DNA from: Synergistales bacterium
GTDB taxonomy: Bacteria > Synergistota > Synergistia > Synergistales > Aminobacteriaceae
DNA length: 64,000 bases
NCBI GenBank assembly: GCA_025997955.1
Contig: BNVH01000006.1
Span: 1-64,000 of the forward strand
Direction of reading: 5' to 3'
Positions within the stretch are counted from its first letter, which is position 1, and each line of letters begins with the position of its first letter. The position numbers and the translations under genes were made by a program. Below the pieces are notes generated by a model. It was given only the letters and a program-made list of their open reading frames with translations. It did not search any database and was not told the origin of the DNA. Of the stretch, positions 53,065 through 61,175 are shown piece after piece.

Positions 53065-53940
53065 TCATCTGCCGCTGACCTCTTTGAGTCGCTTTAAGAC
53101 ATCCGTATTCTTCAAAGCATCGTTCTCCTCGGCGTAGTCTACCGCCATTTTCCCGTCATTGTATTTTACGTTCGCATCCGCGCCGTTCTTGAGCAAGAAC
53201 GCGATGACTTCGGGGTTAGAATTAAGCCAAGCGGCGTACGTCAAAGCTGTCCTGCCATACTCGTCTTTCGCGTTTATATCCGCGCCGTTTTTAAGCAAGA
53301 ACGACATGACTTCCGGGTGGAAATTAGACTCAGCGATGTGCATCAAAACTGTCCCGCCATTCTCGTCTTTAGCGTTTATATCCGCGCCGTTCTTAAGCAA
53401 AAGTGAAATGACTTCTGGGTTGGAATTACCAGCGGCATACATCAAAGCTGTCTCGCCTTTGTATCCACCTTTCGCGTTTATATCCGCGCCGTTATTGAGC
53501 AGAAGCGAAATGACTTCTGGGTTGGAATTAGTCGCAACGGCATGCATCAAAATTGTATCGCCATAATCGTCTTTCGCGTTTATATCCGCACCGTTTTTAA
53601 GCAAAAGCGCGATGACTTCGGGGTCAGAATTAAACTTGGCGGCATACATCAAAGCTGTCTCGTCATTCCCGTCTTTCGCGTTTATATCCGCGCCGTTTTT
53701 AAGCAAGAACGATATGATTTCCAGGTTGGAATCAGACTGAGCGGCGTACGTCAAAGCTGTCCTGCCATACTTATCTTTAGCGTTTATATCCGCGCCATCC
53801 TTGATAGCCATCTCAATTTCATTGAACTTGCCCTCGGCGCATAGACCGAAAAAATTCTTCGTGCTCGTCGCGGTCTCGCCAATCCCCGCCAAAACGAAAA
53901 TCCCCGTCAACAAAAGAACAACCAAAATTATTTTTTTCAC
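53065..53940 (-). CDS. Exported ankyrin-repeat protein
   Basis: 291 residues. A signal peptide (about 1-23, ending GIGETAT) precedes seven ankyrin-type repeats of about 34 residues, each opening GADINAKD and closing with EVISLLLKN-like text; the last is partial. The repeats are very alike, which points to recent internal duplication. The start is GTG 53940 after AAGGAGAG. Ankyrin repeats mediate protein binding; a periplasmic or surface partner is likely. A 14-bp hairpin lies in the leader. A weak stem (GACGG/CCGTC) follows the stop. Confidence 0.85.
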   Translation of the reverse strand: MKKIILVVLLLTGIFVLAGIGETATSTKNFFGLCAEGKFNEIEMAIKDGADINAKDKYGRTALTYAAQSDSNLEIISFLLKNGADINAKDGNDETALMYAAKFNSDPEVIALLLKNGADINAKDDYGDTILMHAVATNSNPEVISLLLNNGADINAKGGYKGETALMYAAGNSNPEVISLLLKNGADINAKDENGGTVLMHIAESNFHPEVMSFLLKNGADINAKDEYGRTALTYAAWLNSNPEVIAFLLKNGADANVKYNDGKMAVDYAEENDALKNTDVLKRLKEVSGR

Positions 53941-54352
53941 GCAAAAACTCTCCTTTCAATAATTCGCGCCTACTATGTAACACTTTCTCAAAAGTGTTAC
54001 ATAGGCGTTGCTTTGTCGTATTCACCTGTTTATACCTGTATGTTCCATAAGCTGTCTCCGGCATAAAAACTCACCCCCTTCTTCCGTAGACCAATTTAAG
54101 CATGCTTGCCTGTCTTTTGCAAGGACAAGCTCAATCACGGAATATTCACATCCGTATCAGTAGTGGCCCTAACCACCCCCACAGAGACGGGCGACCACTT
54201 GCCGCCCGTCTCTGACTGAGGCAACCCTATAGTCATAAAAGACAATAGCGCATCTCTTGATTTTCTTTGAATTATGCATGATACTATCAGTCGAGATATG
54301 TGCAAAATTCACGAAAAACGCCGTATGCCGCTGACAGATTGGAGGGATAACA
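53941..54352. other. Intergenic region with leader hairpin
   Basis: 412 bp between the ankyrin gene (minus) and the small Cys-rich gene (plus). It holds the hairpin 53973-54004. A minus-strand short frame opens at ATG 54064 behind AAGGGGG, overlaps the ankyrin start out of frame, and could be a leader peptide. A possible minus promoter (TTGCAA, 17 bases, TTAAAT) lies near 54100-54125. Nothing else is recognisable. Confidence 0.45.
53973..54004 (-). promoter_or_regulatory. Perfect 14-bp tetraloop hairpin in the ankyrin-gene leader
   Basis: Arms 53973-53986 and 53991-54004 are fully complementary with a four-base loop. It lies about 32 nt ahead of the GTG start. No T-run follows on the minus strand, so it may affect message stability or initiation. 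Confidence 0.6.
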
Positions 54353-54556
54353 ATAAACAAAATCAATTGCTTTAAATGTACGCATTTTGCAATCACTTGG
54401 GATATAAAATTCCCTAAATCCTGCAAGGCTTTCGGCTTCAAGACGGCCGAGATGCCTTCGGTCACTGTATTTCAATCAACCGGTTGTGACTGTATGGCCT
54501 TTACCATCAAACAGAGAATAAAGGAAAGCCAAATAGACATTCAGCCATCATGCTAA
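54353..54556 (+). CDS. Small Cys-rich protein with apparent ATA start codon
   Basis: A 67-residue frame reads NCFKCTHFAITWDIKFPKSC, then KAFGFKTAEMPSVTVFQSTG, then CDCMAF. CxxCxxF, ITWD, FP-x2-C and a final CxCxxF form the pattern of a family of short bacterial zinc-ribbon-like proteins that, as I recall, are sometimes stored under a misleading uracil-DNA-glycosylase name. A GGAGG motif (341-345 of kilobase 54) lies seven bases before ATA 54353. No ATG, GTG or TTG is available in frame after the upstream stop. Either ATA is used, or the start codon is mutated or misread. Function unknown. Confidence 0.55.
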   Translation: MNKINCFKCTHFAITWDIKFPKSCKAFGFKTAEMPSVTVFQSTGCDCMAFTIKQRIKESQIDIQPSC

Positions 54557-54726
54557 TAGGCGTCAGGTGTATTTTAGTTTTTCACCATTGATTGTCATAT
54601 TGGCGGCGATTTTTTGCTTATATATAAAGTTGGCAAAGCCGCTCAGTCCGGAATGATAGTGTTTGTAAGGTCAGGCACACACGCTGAATTATATGAATGA
54701 AAACTCTCATAAAATCACCGTTATTT

Positions 54727-54763
54727 AAAGCCCCGTCCAACTCGGAATTTTGGACGGGGCTTT
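54727..54763 (+). terminator. Strong rho-independent terminator
   Basis: A 14-bp perfect stem (54727-54740 with 54750-54763) is followed by a T-run (54761-54765). The only plus-strand gene upstream is the small Cys-rich protein, which supports that gene being transcribed. Confidence 0.85.
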
Positions 54764-54801
54764 TTACAAAAATAACCTTAAAACGGAAGTCACCTTACCA
54801 C

Positions 54802-54830
54802 TTGACAGTATACTAATAGAATGGTATCTT
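54802..54830 (+). promoter_or_regulatory. Promoter of the rubrerythrin gene
   Basis: TTGACA (54802-54807), 17-base spacer, TATCTT (54825-54830), 60 bp before the start codon. Confidence 0.65.
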
Positions 54831-54890
54831 TATTGATATGAATTATTAATAGATATTATATATTAATAAATACAGAGGGAGGAATTTGTA

Positions 54891-55436
54891 ATGAAGAAAT
54901 TTGTTTGCGGTATCTGCGGTTATGTTCACGAGGGGAACGAGCCTCCGAAAGAATGTCCGACATGCAAGGCTCCGGCTTCTAAGTTCACTGAACAGGCCGT
55001 CGGCGCTTTGGTTTTTGCCGATGAGCATCGTATCGGCGTAGCGCAGGGTGTTGACAATGAGGTTATCGAAGGGCTTCGCGCCAATTTCACAGGGGAGTGC
55101 ACGGAAGTCGGTATGTACCTTGCGATGAGCCGTCAGGCCGACCGTGAGGGGTATCCTGAAGTGGCGGAGGCTTACAAGCGCTACGCCTACGAGGAAGCCG
55201 ACCACGCCTCGCGTTTCGCGGAACTGCTCGGTGAAGTTGTCCACGCCGACACGAAGAAGAACCTCTCGTTGCGCGTGGAGGCGGAGCACGGCGCGACCGC
55301 CGGCAAGAAACAGCTCGCGACCCGCGCCAAAGAGCTAGGTTACGACGCTATTCACGACACCGTGCATGAGATGTGCAAAGACGAGGCCCGTCACGGTAAA
55401 GGCTTCGAGGGTCTCCTGAAGAGATATTTCAAATAA
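54891..55436 (+). CDS. Rubrerythrin-like peroxidase with N-terminal rubredoxin domain
   Basis: 181 residues. Cys6, Cys9, Cys22 and Cys25 (CGICGY and CPTCKAP) form an N-terminal rubredoxin site. The ferritin-like four-helix domain follows with di-iron ligand regions GECTEVGMYLAM, YEEADHASRF and MCKDEARHGKGF. Having the rubredoxin domain first is the 'reverse rubrerythrin' order found in strict anaerobes. It should reduce hydrogen peroxide to water in the cytoplasm. It is a single-gene unit with its own promoter and hairpin. Confidence 0.92.
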   Translation: MKKFVCGICGYVHEGNEPPKECPTCKAPASKFTEQAVGALVFADEHRIGVAQGVDNEVIEGLRANFTGECTEVGMYLAMSRQADREGYPEVAEAYKRYAYEEADHASRFAELLGEVVHADTKKNLSLRVEAEHGATAGKKQLATRAKELGYDAIHDTVHEMCKDEARHGKGFEGLLKRYFK

Positions 55437-55484
55437 GAGCCGGCGCCGGCCAAACATGAATAGATAGCTCAATGCGCCACACAA

Positions 55485-55517
55485 GTTCAGCCCTCGGCAT
55501 AGGTCCGAGGGCTGAAC
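55485..55517. terminator. Terminator-like hairpin after rubrerythrin
   Basis: A 13-bp perfect stem (55485-55497 with 55505-55517) with a seven-base loop. The T-run is weak, but the position between two transcription units supports termination. Confidence 0.7.
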
Positions 55518-55553
55518 TGTTGCTTTCTGCCGTTTGGTGTGGTTAGTTTAGGC

Positions 55554-55582
55554 TTGACATCGCTGATTTGAGAGGTTAAAAT
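55554..55582 (+). promoter_or_regulatory. Promoter of the amino-acid ABC pair
   Basis: Perfect TTGACA (55554-55559), 17-base spacer, TAAAAT (55577-55582), about 30 bp before the start codon. Confidence 0.75.
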
Positions 55583-55610
55583 GAATAAAAATTTACTTAG
55601 GAGGTTTAAA

Positions 55611-56420
55611 ATGAAAAAAATTTTCAAACTAACTGTTTCTATTTTCGCGATAGGCCTCGTTCTGTCATTTATAGACTGCGGCAAAAAAGCGGCTCTTTGC
55701 GCGGATAGCGACATCGGGCTTCTAACGCCGGGAATTTTGAAGGCCGGAGTGGAGATAGGCTACCCGCCGTTTGAGTTTTTTGACAGCGACGGCACGACGC
55801 CCATAGGCTTGGACGTAGACCTCGGCAAGGCCATAGCCGAAAAGCTCGGCGTCCGACTTGTGCATGAGGACACGGCGTGGGACGCTATATTTTCGGGTCT
55901 CGGCATAGACAAATACGACTGCGTAATCTCAGCGGCCACAATCAGCGCGGAGCGCCAAAAAATCGTGGACTTCACGACACCCTACATAGAAAACTGGATG
56001 TCCATAGTCGTCAAAAAAGGCGCTCGTGAGATAAAGAGCGTAAAAGAGCTCGAAGGGCTTTCCGTGGGCTATCAGGGATCGACGACGGCTGACGAGTATT
56101 TATCAAAGCAAATAGAGACGGGCGTCGTTTCTTGCAAGGTGAACTCCTACGACAAGGTTCTTCAGTGCTTTGACGATCTGAGATTGGGCCGTATCGACGC
56201 CGTTTTTTGCGACAGCACGGTCTCCGAGGGCTACACGGCGAGAGAACCTGATAATTTCGTCATGAGCTGGCTTCAGAAGGACGAAGAGGGCGAAGAAGCC
56301 GAGGTTTTCGGTATAGCGGTCAAAAAGGGCAACGCAAAGCTCAAGGACGCGCTAAACAAAGCGCTGCAAGAGCTCAGGGAAAGCGGCGAGTTGGACAAGA
56401 TTATAAAAAACTGGCTTTAA
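55611..56420 (+). CDS. Polar amino-acid ABC transporter substrate-binding protein
   Basis: 269-residue exported protein of the HisJ/GlnH family (SBP_bac_3). A lipoprotein-like signal ends SFIDCGKK. GILKAGVEIGYPPFEFFDSD and GLDVDLGKAIAEKLGVRL open lobe 1, and the ligand-binding Arg lies in ISAERQKIVDFTTPY. AGGAGG precedes ATG 55611. The ligand is a polar amino acid, not more closely defined. The permease follows after three bases. Confidence 0.9.
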   Translation: MKKIFKLTVSIFAIGLVLSFIDCGKKAALCADSDIGLLTPGILKAGVEIGYPPFEFFDSDGTTPIGLDVDLGKAIAEKLGVRLVHEDTAWDAIFSGLGIDKYDCVISAATISAERQKIVDFTTPYIENWMSIVVKKGAREIKSVKELEGLSVGYQGSTTADEYLSKQIETGVVSCKVNSYDKVLQCFDDLRLGRIDAVFCDSTVSEGYTAREPDNFVMSWLQKDEEGEEAEVFGIAVKKGNAKLKDALNKALQELRESGELDKIIKNWL

Positions 56421-56423
56421 TTT

Positions 56424-57347
56424 ATGATAAAACAGTCACGAAAGACCCTTGCGATTATCGCAATGGTCGCCCTTGTTTTAGCTTTTCTCGCAGCCGTCAA
56501 GCCGAGCCGCGCTCGTATGACGGCAAACCTCTCCGAAGAGCTGATAGCTGACGCTGGCAACAAATACAGCGAGACTTATTACGATTATCTGATTTTCAAC
56601 GTAATAAGAGGCAGGAATGTCAAAACGGCGCTCAACGATACGTACATAGGGTTTGCCGGAAGCGTGACGGCCATCAACGAAGGTTTTTCGGAAAACATAG
56701 CGGACATTCTGTTCTGGATTCCGCGTCTTTTGTCGGGAACGTTGATAACTATATCTTTGACGATAGTCTCGGTCTGCGCCGGGATTTTTGGAAGTATTTT
56801 CTTGGCGCTCGGCAAAATTTCCAAAAACAAAATCCTGAGCAAAATATGTGAAAGCTATGTATTTTTCTTTCGCGGCACGCCGCTGCTCATGCAGCTTTTC
56901 TTTGTCTATTACGGATTGCCTCAGATAAGTCCGGCGCTGACGATAAACAATAAATTTCTCGCCGCGTTCATCGCGTTTGGGATGAACTCGGCGGCTTATT
57001 GCGCGGAGATTATACGAGGCGCCATTCAGTCTATCGACAAAGGGCAGTTCGAGGCCTCTAAGGCGCTGGGGTCGAGCTACACTCAGACGATGTTTCGCGT
57101 CATAATTCCGCAATCCATCCGCCGCCTTATTCCGCCTGTGGCGAACGAGTTCATCACCGTTTTGAAAGACGCGTCCTTGGTCTCCATTATCGCGCTGTCC
57201 GACCTGACTCACGCCACTCGCTCAATCTCAAGCTCGGCGAGCACGGCTTTGGTATATATCCCGGCCATGATAATCTATTTGATAATCACGGCGCTTTTCA
57301 CCTTTATGTTTAACCGGCTCGAAAAACGCTTTTCGGTTTATCAGTAA
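56424..57347 (+). CDS. Polar amino-acid ABC transporter permease with long N-terminal insert
   Basis: 307-residue permease of the HisM/GlnP type. The C-terminal 220 residues carry TLITISLTIVSV, FFRGTPLLMQLFF and the EAA-loop region EASKALGSSYTQTMFRVIIP. Between the first hydrophobic segment and the second lie about 75 soluble residues (RARMTANLSEELIADAG onward), more than usual for the family. There is no ATPase gene beside the pair, so it must borrow one encoded elsewhere. Confidence 0.88.
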   Translation: MIKQSRKTLAIIAMVALVLAFLAAVKPSRARMTANLSEELIADAGNKYSETYYDYLIFNVIRGRNVKTALNDTYIGFAGSVTAINEGFSENIADILFWIPRLLSGTLITISLTIVSVCAGIFGSIFLALGKISKNKILSKICESYVFFFRGTPLLMQLFFVYYGLPQISPALTINNKFLAAFIAFGMNSAAYCAEIIRGAIQSIDKGQFEASKALGSSYTQTMFRVIIPQSIRRLIPPVANEFITVLKDASLVSIIALSDLTHATRSISSSASTALVYIPAMIIYLIITALFTFMFNRLEKRFSVYQ

Positions 57348-57450
57348 TGAACCGAACAAATAGTAGCACGGATAACAAGAAATATCATAAAAACTCTAAG
57401 GCTAAAATCAATAAGAGCTCGGGGCATCAAAAGCACCTGAAAGGGCGTCA

Positions 57451-57480
57451 TTGACTTTACCGATAACTTATATATATAAT
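57451..57480 (+). promoter_or_regulatory. Promoter of the second sugar ABC operon
   Basis: TTGACT (57451-57456), 18-base spacer and TATAAT (57475-57480), about 130 bp ahead of ATG 57611. Confidence 0.6.
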
Positions 57481-57610
57481 AATCACCGGCATTTAAGCCG
57501 CAGCTCCAAACGGTTCACCCTAAGTTTTTATGAATAAAAGAGCAATGCGTCATGTTAAGCTTTCGTCTGTAACGAGTTCTTACATTCATATTAAGGAGAG
57601 GTGTTTTGTA

Positions 57611-58588
57611 ATGAAAAAGTTTATCTGTGGTTTGTTGGGTATCGCTGTTTTGGCAGGGCTGTTAGTTAGTTTTGTTCCTCAGGCTGGCGCGGCGGAAACG
57701 TTGCGGTTCGCTATAGTTCCAAAGTGCGTTCATGCCTGGTTTGACCTTGTGCATATGGGCGCTAGGCAGGAAGCCAACAAGTTGAGCGAGGTAACGGGTC
57801 TGAAAATTGAGGTGGAATATCGCGCCCCTAACGCTGTCGACGTGACAGAGCAGAATACTATTCTCTCTCAGGTCGCGGCGACGAAACCCACCGGAATCGC
57901 TCTCGACCCCGTAGATTATGAAGGCAGCAAAGCCGTTATAGAGGAGATAAGGGCTCAGGGAATCACGGTAGTCCTTTTCGACGCGCCAGCGCCAGAGGGA
58001 TCTGACCTGACCGGCGTCGGCTGTAATTTCACGGAACAGGCTGTCATTGCGTCCGAATATCTTGTCAAACACCTGAACGGCAAGGGCAAGGTCGCTATAA
58101 TGCAGGGAGTCCCGACAGCGCCCAATCATATCGAGCGCTATGAGGCTCACAAAGCGACTTTGGCGAAATATCCCGGCATTGAGGTAGTCGCCGAAGGCGT
58201 CGATAACGACGACATCCAAGTTGCCCAGCAGCAGATGGCCGCGATAATCGCGGCGCACCCCGACCTCGACGGCGTCGTGTGCTGCAACGCCTCAGGACCC
58301 ATCGGCATCGCTAACGCCATCAAGGAAGCCGGCATGGAAAATAAAATATTCGCGGTTGGGATGGACGGTATCAAAGAAATACTCGACGCCGTAAAAGACG
58401 GTTCCCTGAAAGCCTCTTCCGCCAGTATCCCGCAGAAGCAGGGCAGCTTGTCAGTATTGGCGATGTTCCAGGCGTACCTCGGTCTTGACATGCCCAAAGT
58501 CATCGACACCGGTATCAACTTCGCGACGCCAGAGAATGTCGATCAGATGTTGAAGGATCTGGAAGAACTGTACAAGCTGATTTCTTAA
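57611..58588 (+). CDS. Sugar ABC transporter substrate-binding protein (RbsB type)
   Basis: 325-residue exported protein. The signal peptide ends QAGAAE. The family order LRFAIVPKCVHAWFDLVHMG, ILSQVAATKPTGIALDPVDY and CNASGPIGIANAIKEAGM is complete. ATG 57611 follows AAGGAGAGG and is preferred to the upstream start at 57530. The gene heads the operon with DhaK/L-, RpiB- and TIM-like enzymes, so a four-carbon polyol or ketose is the best guess for its ligand. Confidence 0.88.
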   Translation: MKKFICGLLGIAVLAGLLVSFVPQAGAAETLRFAIVPKCVHAWFDLVHMGARQEANKLSEVTGLKIEVEYRAPNAVDVTEQNTILSQVAATKPTGIALDPVDYEGSKAVIEEIRAQGITVVLFDAPAPEGSDLTGVGCNFTEQAVIASEYLVKHLNGKGKVAIMQGVPTAPNHIERYEAHKATLAKYPGIEVVAEGVDNDDIQVAQQQMAAIIAAHPDLDGVVCCNASGPIGIANAIKEAGMENKIFAVGMDGIKEILDAVKDGSLKASSASIPQKQGSLSVLAMFQAYLGLDMPKVIDTGINFATPENVDQMLKDLEELYKLIS

Positions 58589-58597
58589 ACAAGCATT

Positions 58598-58619
58598 GGG
58601 GCGAACCGAGGTTCGCCCC
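58598..58619 (+). promoter_or_regulatory. Tight GC hairpin after the binding-protein gene
   Basis: A 9-bp stem (58598-58606 with 58611-58619) with a four-base loop and no T-run. It probably stabilises the binding-protein message. Confidence 0.6.
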
Positions 58620-58638
58620 TCGTTAAAGGGGTAACTCC

Positions 58639-60126
58639 ATGAATGTTCTAGAGTCCATCAATATTACCAAGCGTTTTCCCGGCGTCGTAGCGTTGGAATC
58701 AGTCAGCGTCGCTTTCGAGCCGGGCAAGATACACTGTATTGTCGGCGAAAACGGCGCTGGCAAGAGTACCCTTATAAAGATACTGACGGGCGTCCAGCCC
58801 CCCGACGAGGGGCAAGTCGTCATTATGGGCGCTGACGCGCTGCAAAGGACGCGCTTGTTTGACAATGTCGCCTACGTTCCGCAAGAGATAGATTTGTTCA
58901 AAAATATGTCAGTAGCCGAAAATCTGTTTATGCCATATGACAAGTCCGGCTTCACAGGTCTCTTTGTCAGCCAGTCGAAGATACAAAAGGCGGCCGTGAC
59001 ATGGTTGGACCGATTCAAAATCACGGCGTCGCCGGAGGCGCTCGTTAAAGACGTCTCAGTTTCCGAACAGCAGCTTTTGCAAATCGCGCGGGCTATGGTA
59101 AACCGGAAGGCAAATATCCTAATGCTCGACGAGCCCACCACCTCGCTGACGTCCAAAGACACCGCTTTGCTATTCGAGGTTATTATGCAGATCAAAAAAG
59201 AAGATAAGGCCATCATATTTATTTCACACAAATTGGAAGAACTCATGCAGATTGGCGACTGCGTCACCGTTTTGCGCAACGGTAAAAAGATAGCGCACGC
59301 TTCTATGAACGAAGTGGATATTCCGTGGATGATTGAAAAGATGGCGGGGCATAAGGTTGACCAAAACCGGATATTTTGTTCCGCCAAGATATCAGATGAA
59401 ACGCTGCTCAAAGTAAGCGACCTTACGGGGGACGCGTTCAGCGGCGTGAGTTTTGAATTAAAAAAAGGCGAAATATTGGGTTTTTCGGGCTTGAACGGGG
59501 CCGGCCGCAGCGAGCTTACGCAGTCTATCTTGGGCATCCTGCCCGTGTGGAGCGGCGATGTCGAGCTATCCGGCAAAAAATGGAAATTGGGCGACCCGAG
59601 TTTTTCCGTCAGGAACGGATACATATATCTCCCGGAGGAAAGAAAGCAGCAGGGCATTTTGCAGTATCTCAGCTTAGCCAACAATATATCTATCACCGTT
59701 TTAGATAAGATAAAGTCGGGTTTTGTCATTTCAGGCGGCAAAGAGACGCGGCTTGCCGATACGGTTGTTCAAAAATACAACATAAAGGCCGGTTCGCTTC
59801 AGCGGGAAATCAGGTTTTTGAGCGGGGGAAACCAGCAAAAGACGATAATCGGACGGGCGATGTACTGTTCTCCAAGCGTCTTGGTTTTCGACGAGCCGAC
59901 TAAAGGAATTGACGTCGGAACCAAAGAGGACATTTACGCTTTAATAAAGGAACTCGCGGAGGAATATCAGATAGGCGTTATTATTATCTCCTCGGAGATA
60001 GACGAGGTTTTAAAGTGTTCAAACCGTATTATCACTATGTATAATGGCAAAGTGGTCGGCGAATTCGCTAATACGGCCGAAAAAACAGAGATTTTGAACT
60101 CGATTATGGGTATCACTCATCCGTAA
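58639..60126 (+). CDS. Sugar ABC transporter ATPase with two nucleotide-binding domains
   Basis: 495-residue RbsA/MglA-type ATPase. Domain 1: GENGAGKST (about residue 35), KDVSVSEQQLLQIAR, LMLDEPT. Domain 2: GLNGAGRSE (about residue 286), FLSGGNQQK, VFDEPTKGID. Typical length. It couples ATP hydrolysis to the single permease encoded next, which probably acts as a homodimer. Confidence 0.93.
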   Translation: MNVLESINITKRFPGVVALESVSVAFEPGKIHCIVGENGAGKSTLIKILTGVQPPDEGQVVIMGADALQRTRLFDNVAYVPQEIDLFKNMSVAENLFMPYDKSGFTGLFVSQSKIQKAAVTWLDRFKITASPEALVKDVSVSEQQLLQIARAMVNRKANILMLDEPTTSLTSKDTALLFEVIMQIKKEDKAIIFISHKLEELMQIGDCVTVLRNGKKIAHASMNEVDIPWMIEKMAGHKVDQNRIFCSAKISDETLLKVSDLTGDAFSGVSFELKKGEILGFSGLNGAGRSELTQSILGILPVWSGDVELSGKKWKLGDPSFSVRNGYIYLPEERKQQGILQYLSLANNISITVLDKIKSGFVISGGKETRLADTVVQKYNIKAGSLQREIRFLSGGNQQKTIIGRAMYCSPSVLVFDEPTKGIDVGTKEDIYALIKELAEEYQIGVIIISSEIDEVLKCSNRIITMYNGKVVGEFANTAEKTEILNSIMGITHP

Positions 60127-60142
60127 GATAAGGTAAGTGTTG

Positions 60143-61141
60143 ATGATCATGAAGAACAAAACAAGTGCAGGCACATTTTTGGGCGCAATTTTGAAAAATA
60201 AGGTCGTGAATATAGGGCTCGTCTTTTTGTTGTTGGTCGCTATCGCTATCGCGGTCGCGCCGAACTTCCTGACCAACTACAACCTACAGTCGGTCGTCCG
60301 AGACCTCGCGTTTGTGGGGATAATAGCCATCGGACAGTCGTGTCTGCTGCTCTTGGGCGAGCTTGATCTCTCCGTCGGCAACATAGCGGCTCTATGCGGA
60401 GTCGTCGGCGGTTTTTTGATGGTGTTCTTCAAAATGAACCCATACCTTTCTTTCGTTTTGTGCGTACTGTTGGGCGCCGTGCTCGGCTTTATCAACGGCA
60501 CAATCATAACGAGGCTCAACCTCAACGCGATGGTGGTCACAATTGGAATGCAGGGTGTCTACGGAGGGTTCAACTTGGTTCTGACCAAGGGACGGGCTGT
60601 TACAAACATCCCGGACAGCATCTTCTTTTTGGGCAAGGGCAATTTATTCGACGTACCGATGCCGTTCGTGTTCACTATAGCCGTTATGGTAATCGTCGTG
60701 TTTATTATGAAAAAAACGGCGTTCGGCCGTTACGTCTACGCCATAGGCAACAATGTGCAGGCAGCTGAGATACTTGGTATCAAAGTGAAACGCGTCCGTA
60801 CTATAGTATATATGCTAATGGGCATGCTCTCCGCTCTCGCGGGTATGCTCATGGTGGCGCGTCTGGGCTCTTCGCAGCCAACTATCGGCGCGACTTGGCC
60901 CATGAACTCTATTGCCGCGTCCGTCATAGGCGGCGTGGCGCTTACGGGAGGCATAGGAAACCCGGCCGGCGCTCTGATAGGCGCCGCTATAATCAGCATT
61001 ATTCAGAACATAATCGTGTTGCTGGGGGTTTCCTCCTACTGGCAGACGGTCGTCAGCGGAACCGTGGTGGTAGTCGCAATTTCAATAGGATCCATCTCCG
61101 AAATGATCCGTTCGCGCAAAAAAAGGCGTAAGAGGGCGTAA
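60143..61141 (+). CDS. Sugar ABC transporter permease (RbsC type)
   Basis: Polytopic permease, about 332 residues from ATG 60143 (AAGG nine bases upstream; GTG 60137 also possible). LGELDLSVGNIAALCGVVGG (about residue 75) and SIAASVIGGVALTGGIGNP (about residue 255) are RbsC-family signatures. It is the only permease in this operon, unlike the two-permease importer at 7929-9906. Confidence 0.92.
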   Translation: MIMKNKTSAGTFLGAILKNKVVNIGLVFLLLVAIAIAVAPNFLTNYNLQSVVRDLAFVGIIAIGQSCLLLLGELDLSVGNIAALCGVVGGFLMVFFKMNPYLSFVLCVLLGAVLGFINGTIITRLNLNAMVVTIGMQGVYGGFNLVLTKGRAVTNIPDSIFFLGKGNLFDVPMPFVFTIAVMVIVVFIMKKTAFGRYVYAIGNNVQAAEILGIKVKRVRTIVYMLMGMLSALAGMLMVARLGSSQPTIGATWPMNSIAASVIGGVALTGGIGNPAGALIGAAIISIIQNIIVLLGVSSYWQTVVSGTVVVVAISIGSISEMIRSRKKRRKRA

Positions 61142-61175
61142 TTTTTGTCTAAAATTTCATGAGGGGGGAATTTCA

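Larger units (their letters stand above)
54557..54890. other. Intergenic region before the rubrerythrin gene
   Basis: 334 bp holding a strong terminator (54727-54763) for plus-strand transcription and the rubrerythrin promoter (54802-54830). I see no ORF in the 170 bp between the small Cys-rich gene and the terminator; that stretch may be its 3' untranslated region. Confidence 0.55.

Noticed and set aside
53819..54064. 81-codon minus-strand frame overlapping the ankyrin start
   Set aside because: It has a reasonable AAGGGGG before ATG 54064, but most of it is out of frame inside the ankyrin coding region and the text is not family-like. At best it is a short leader peptide.
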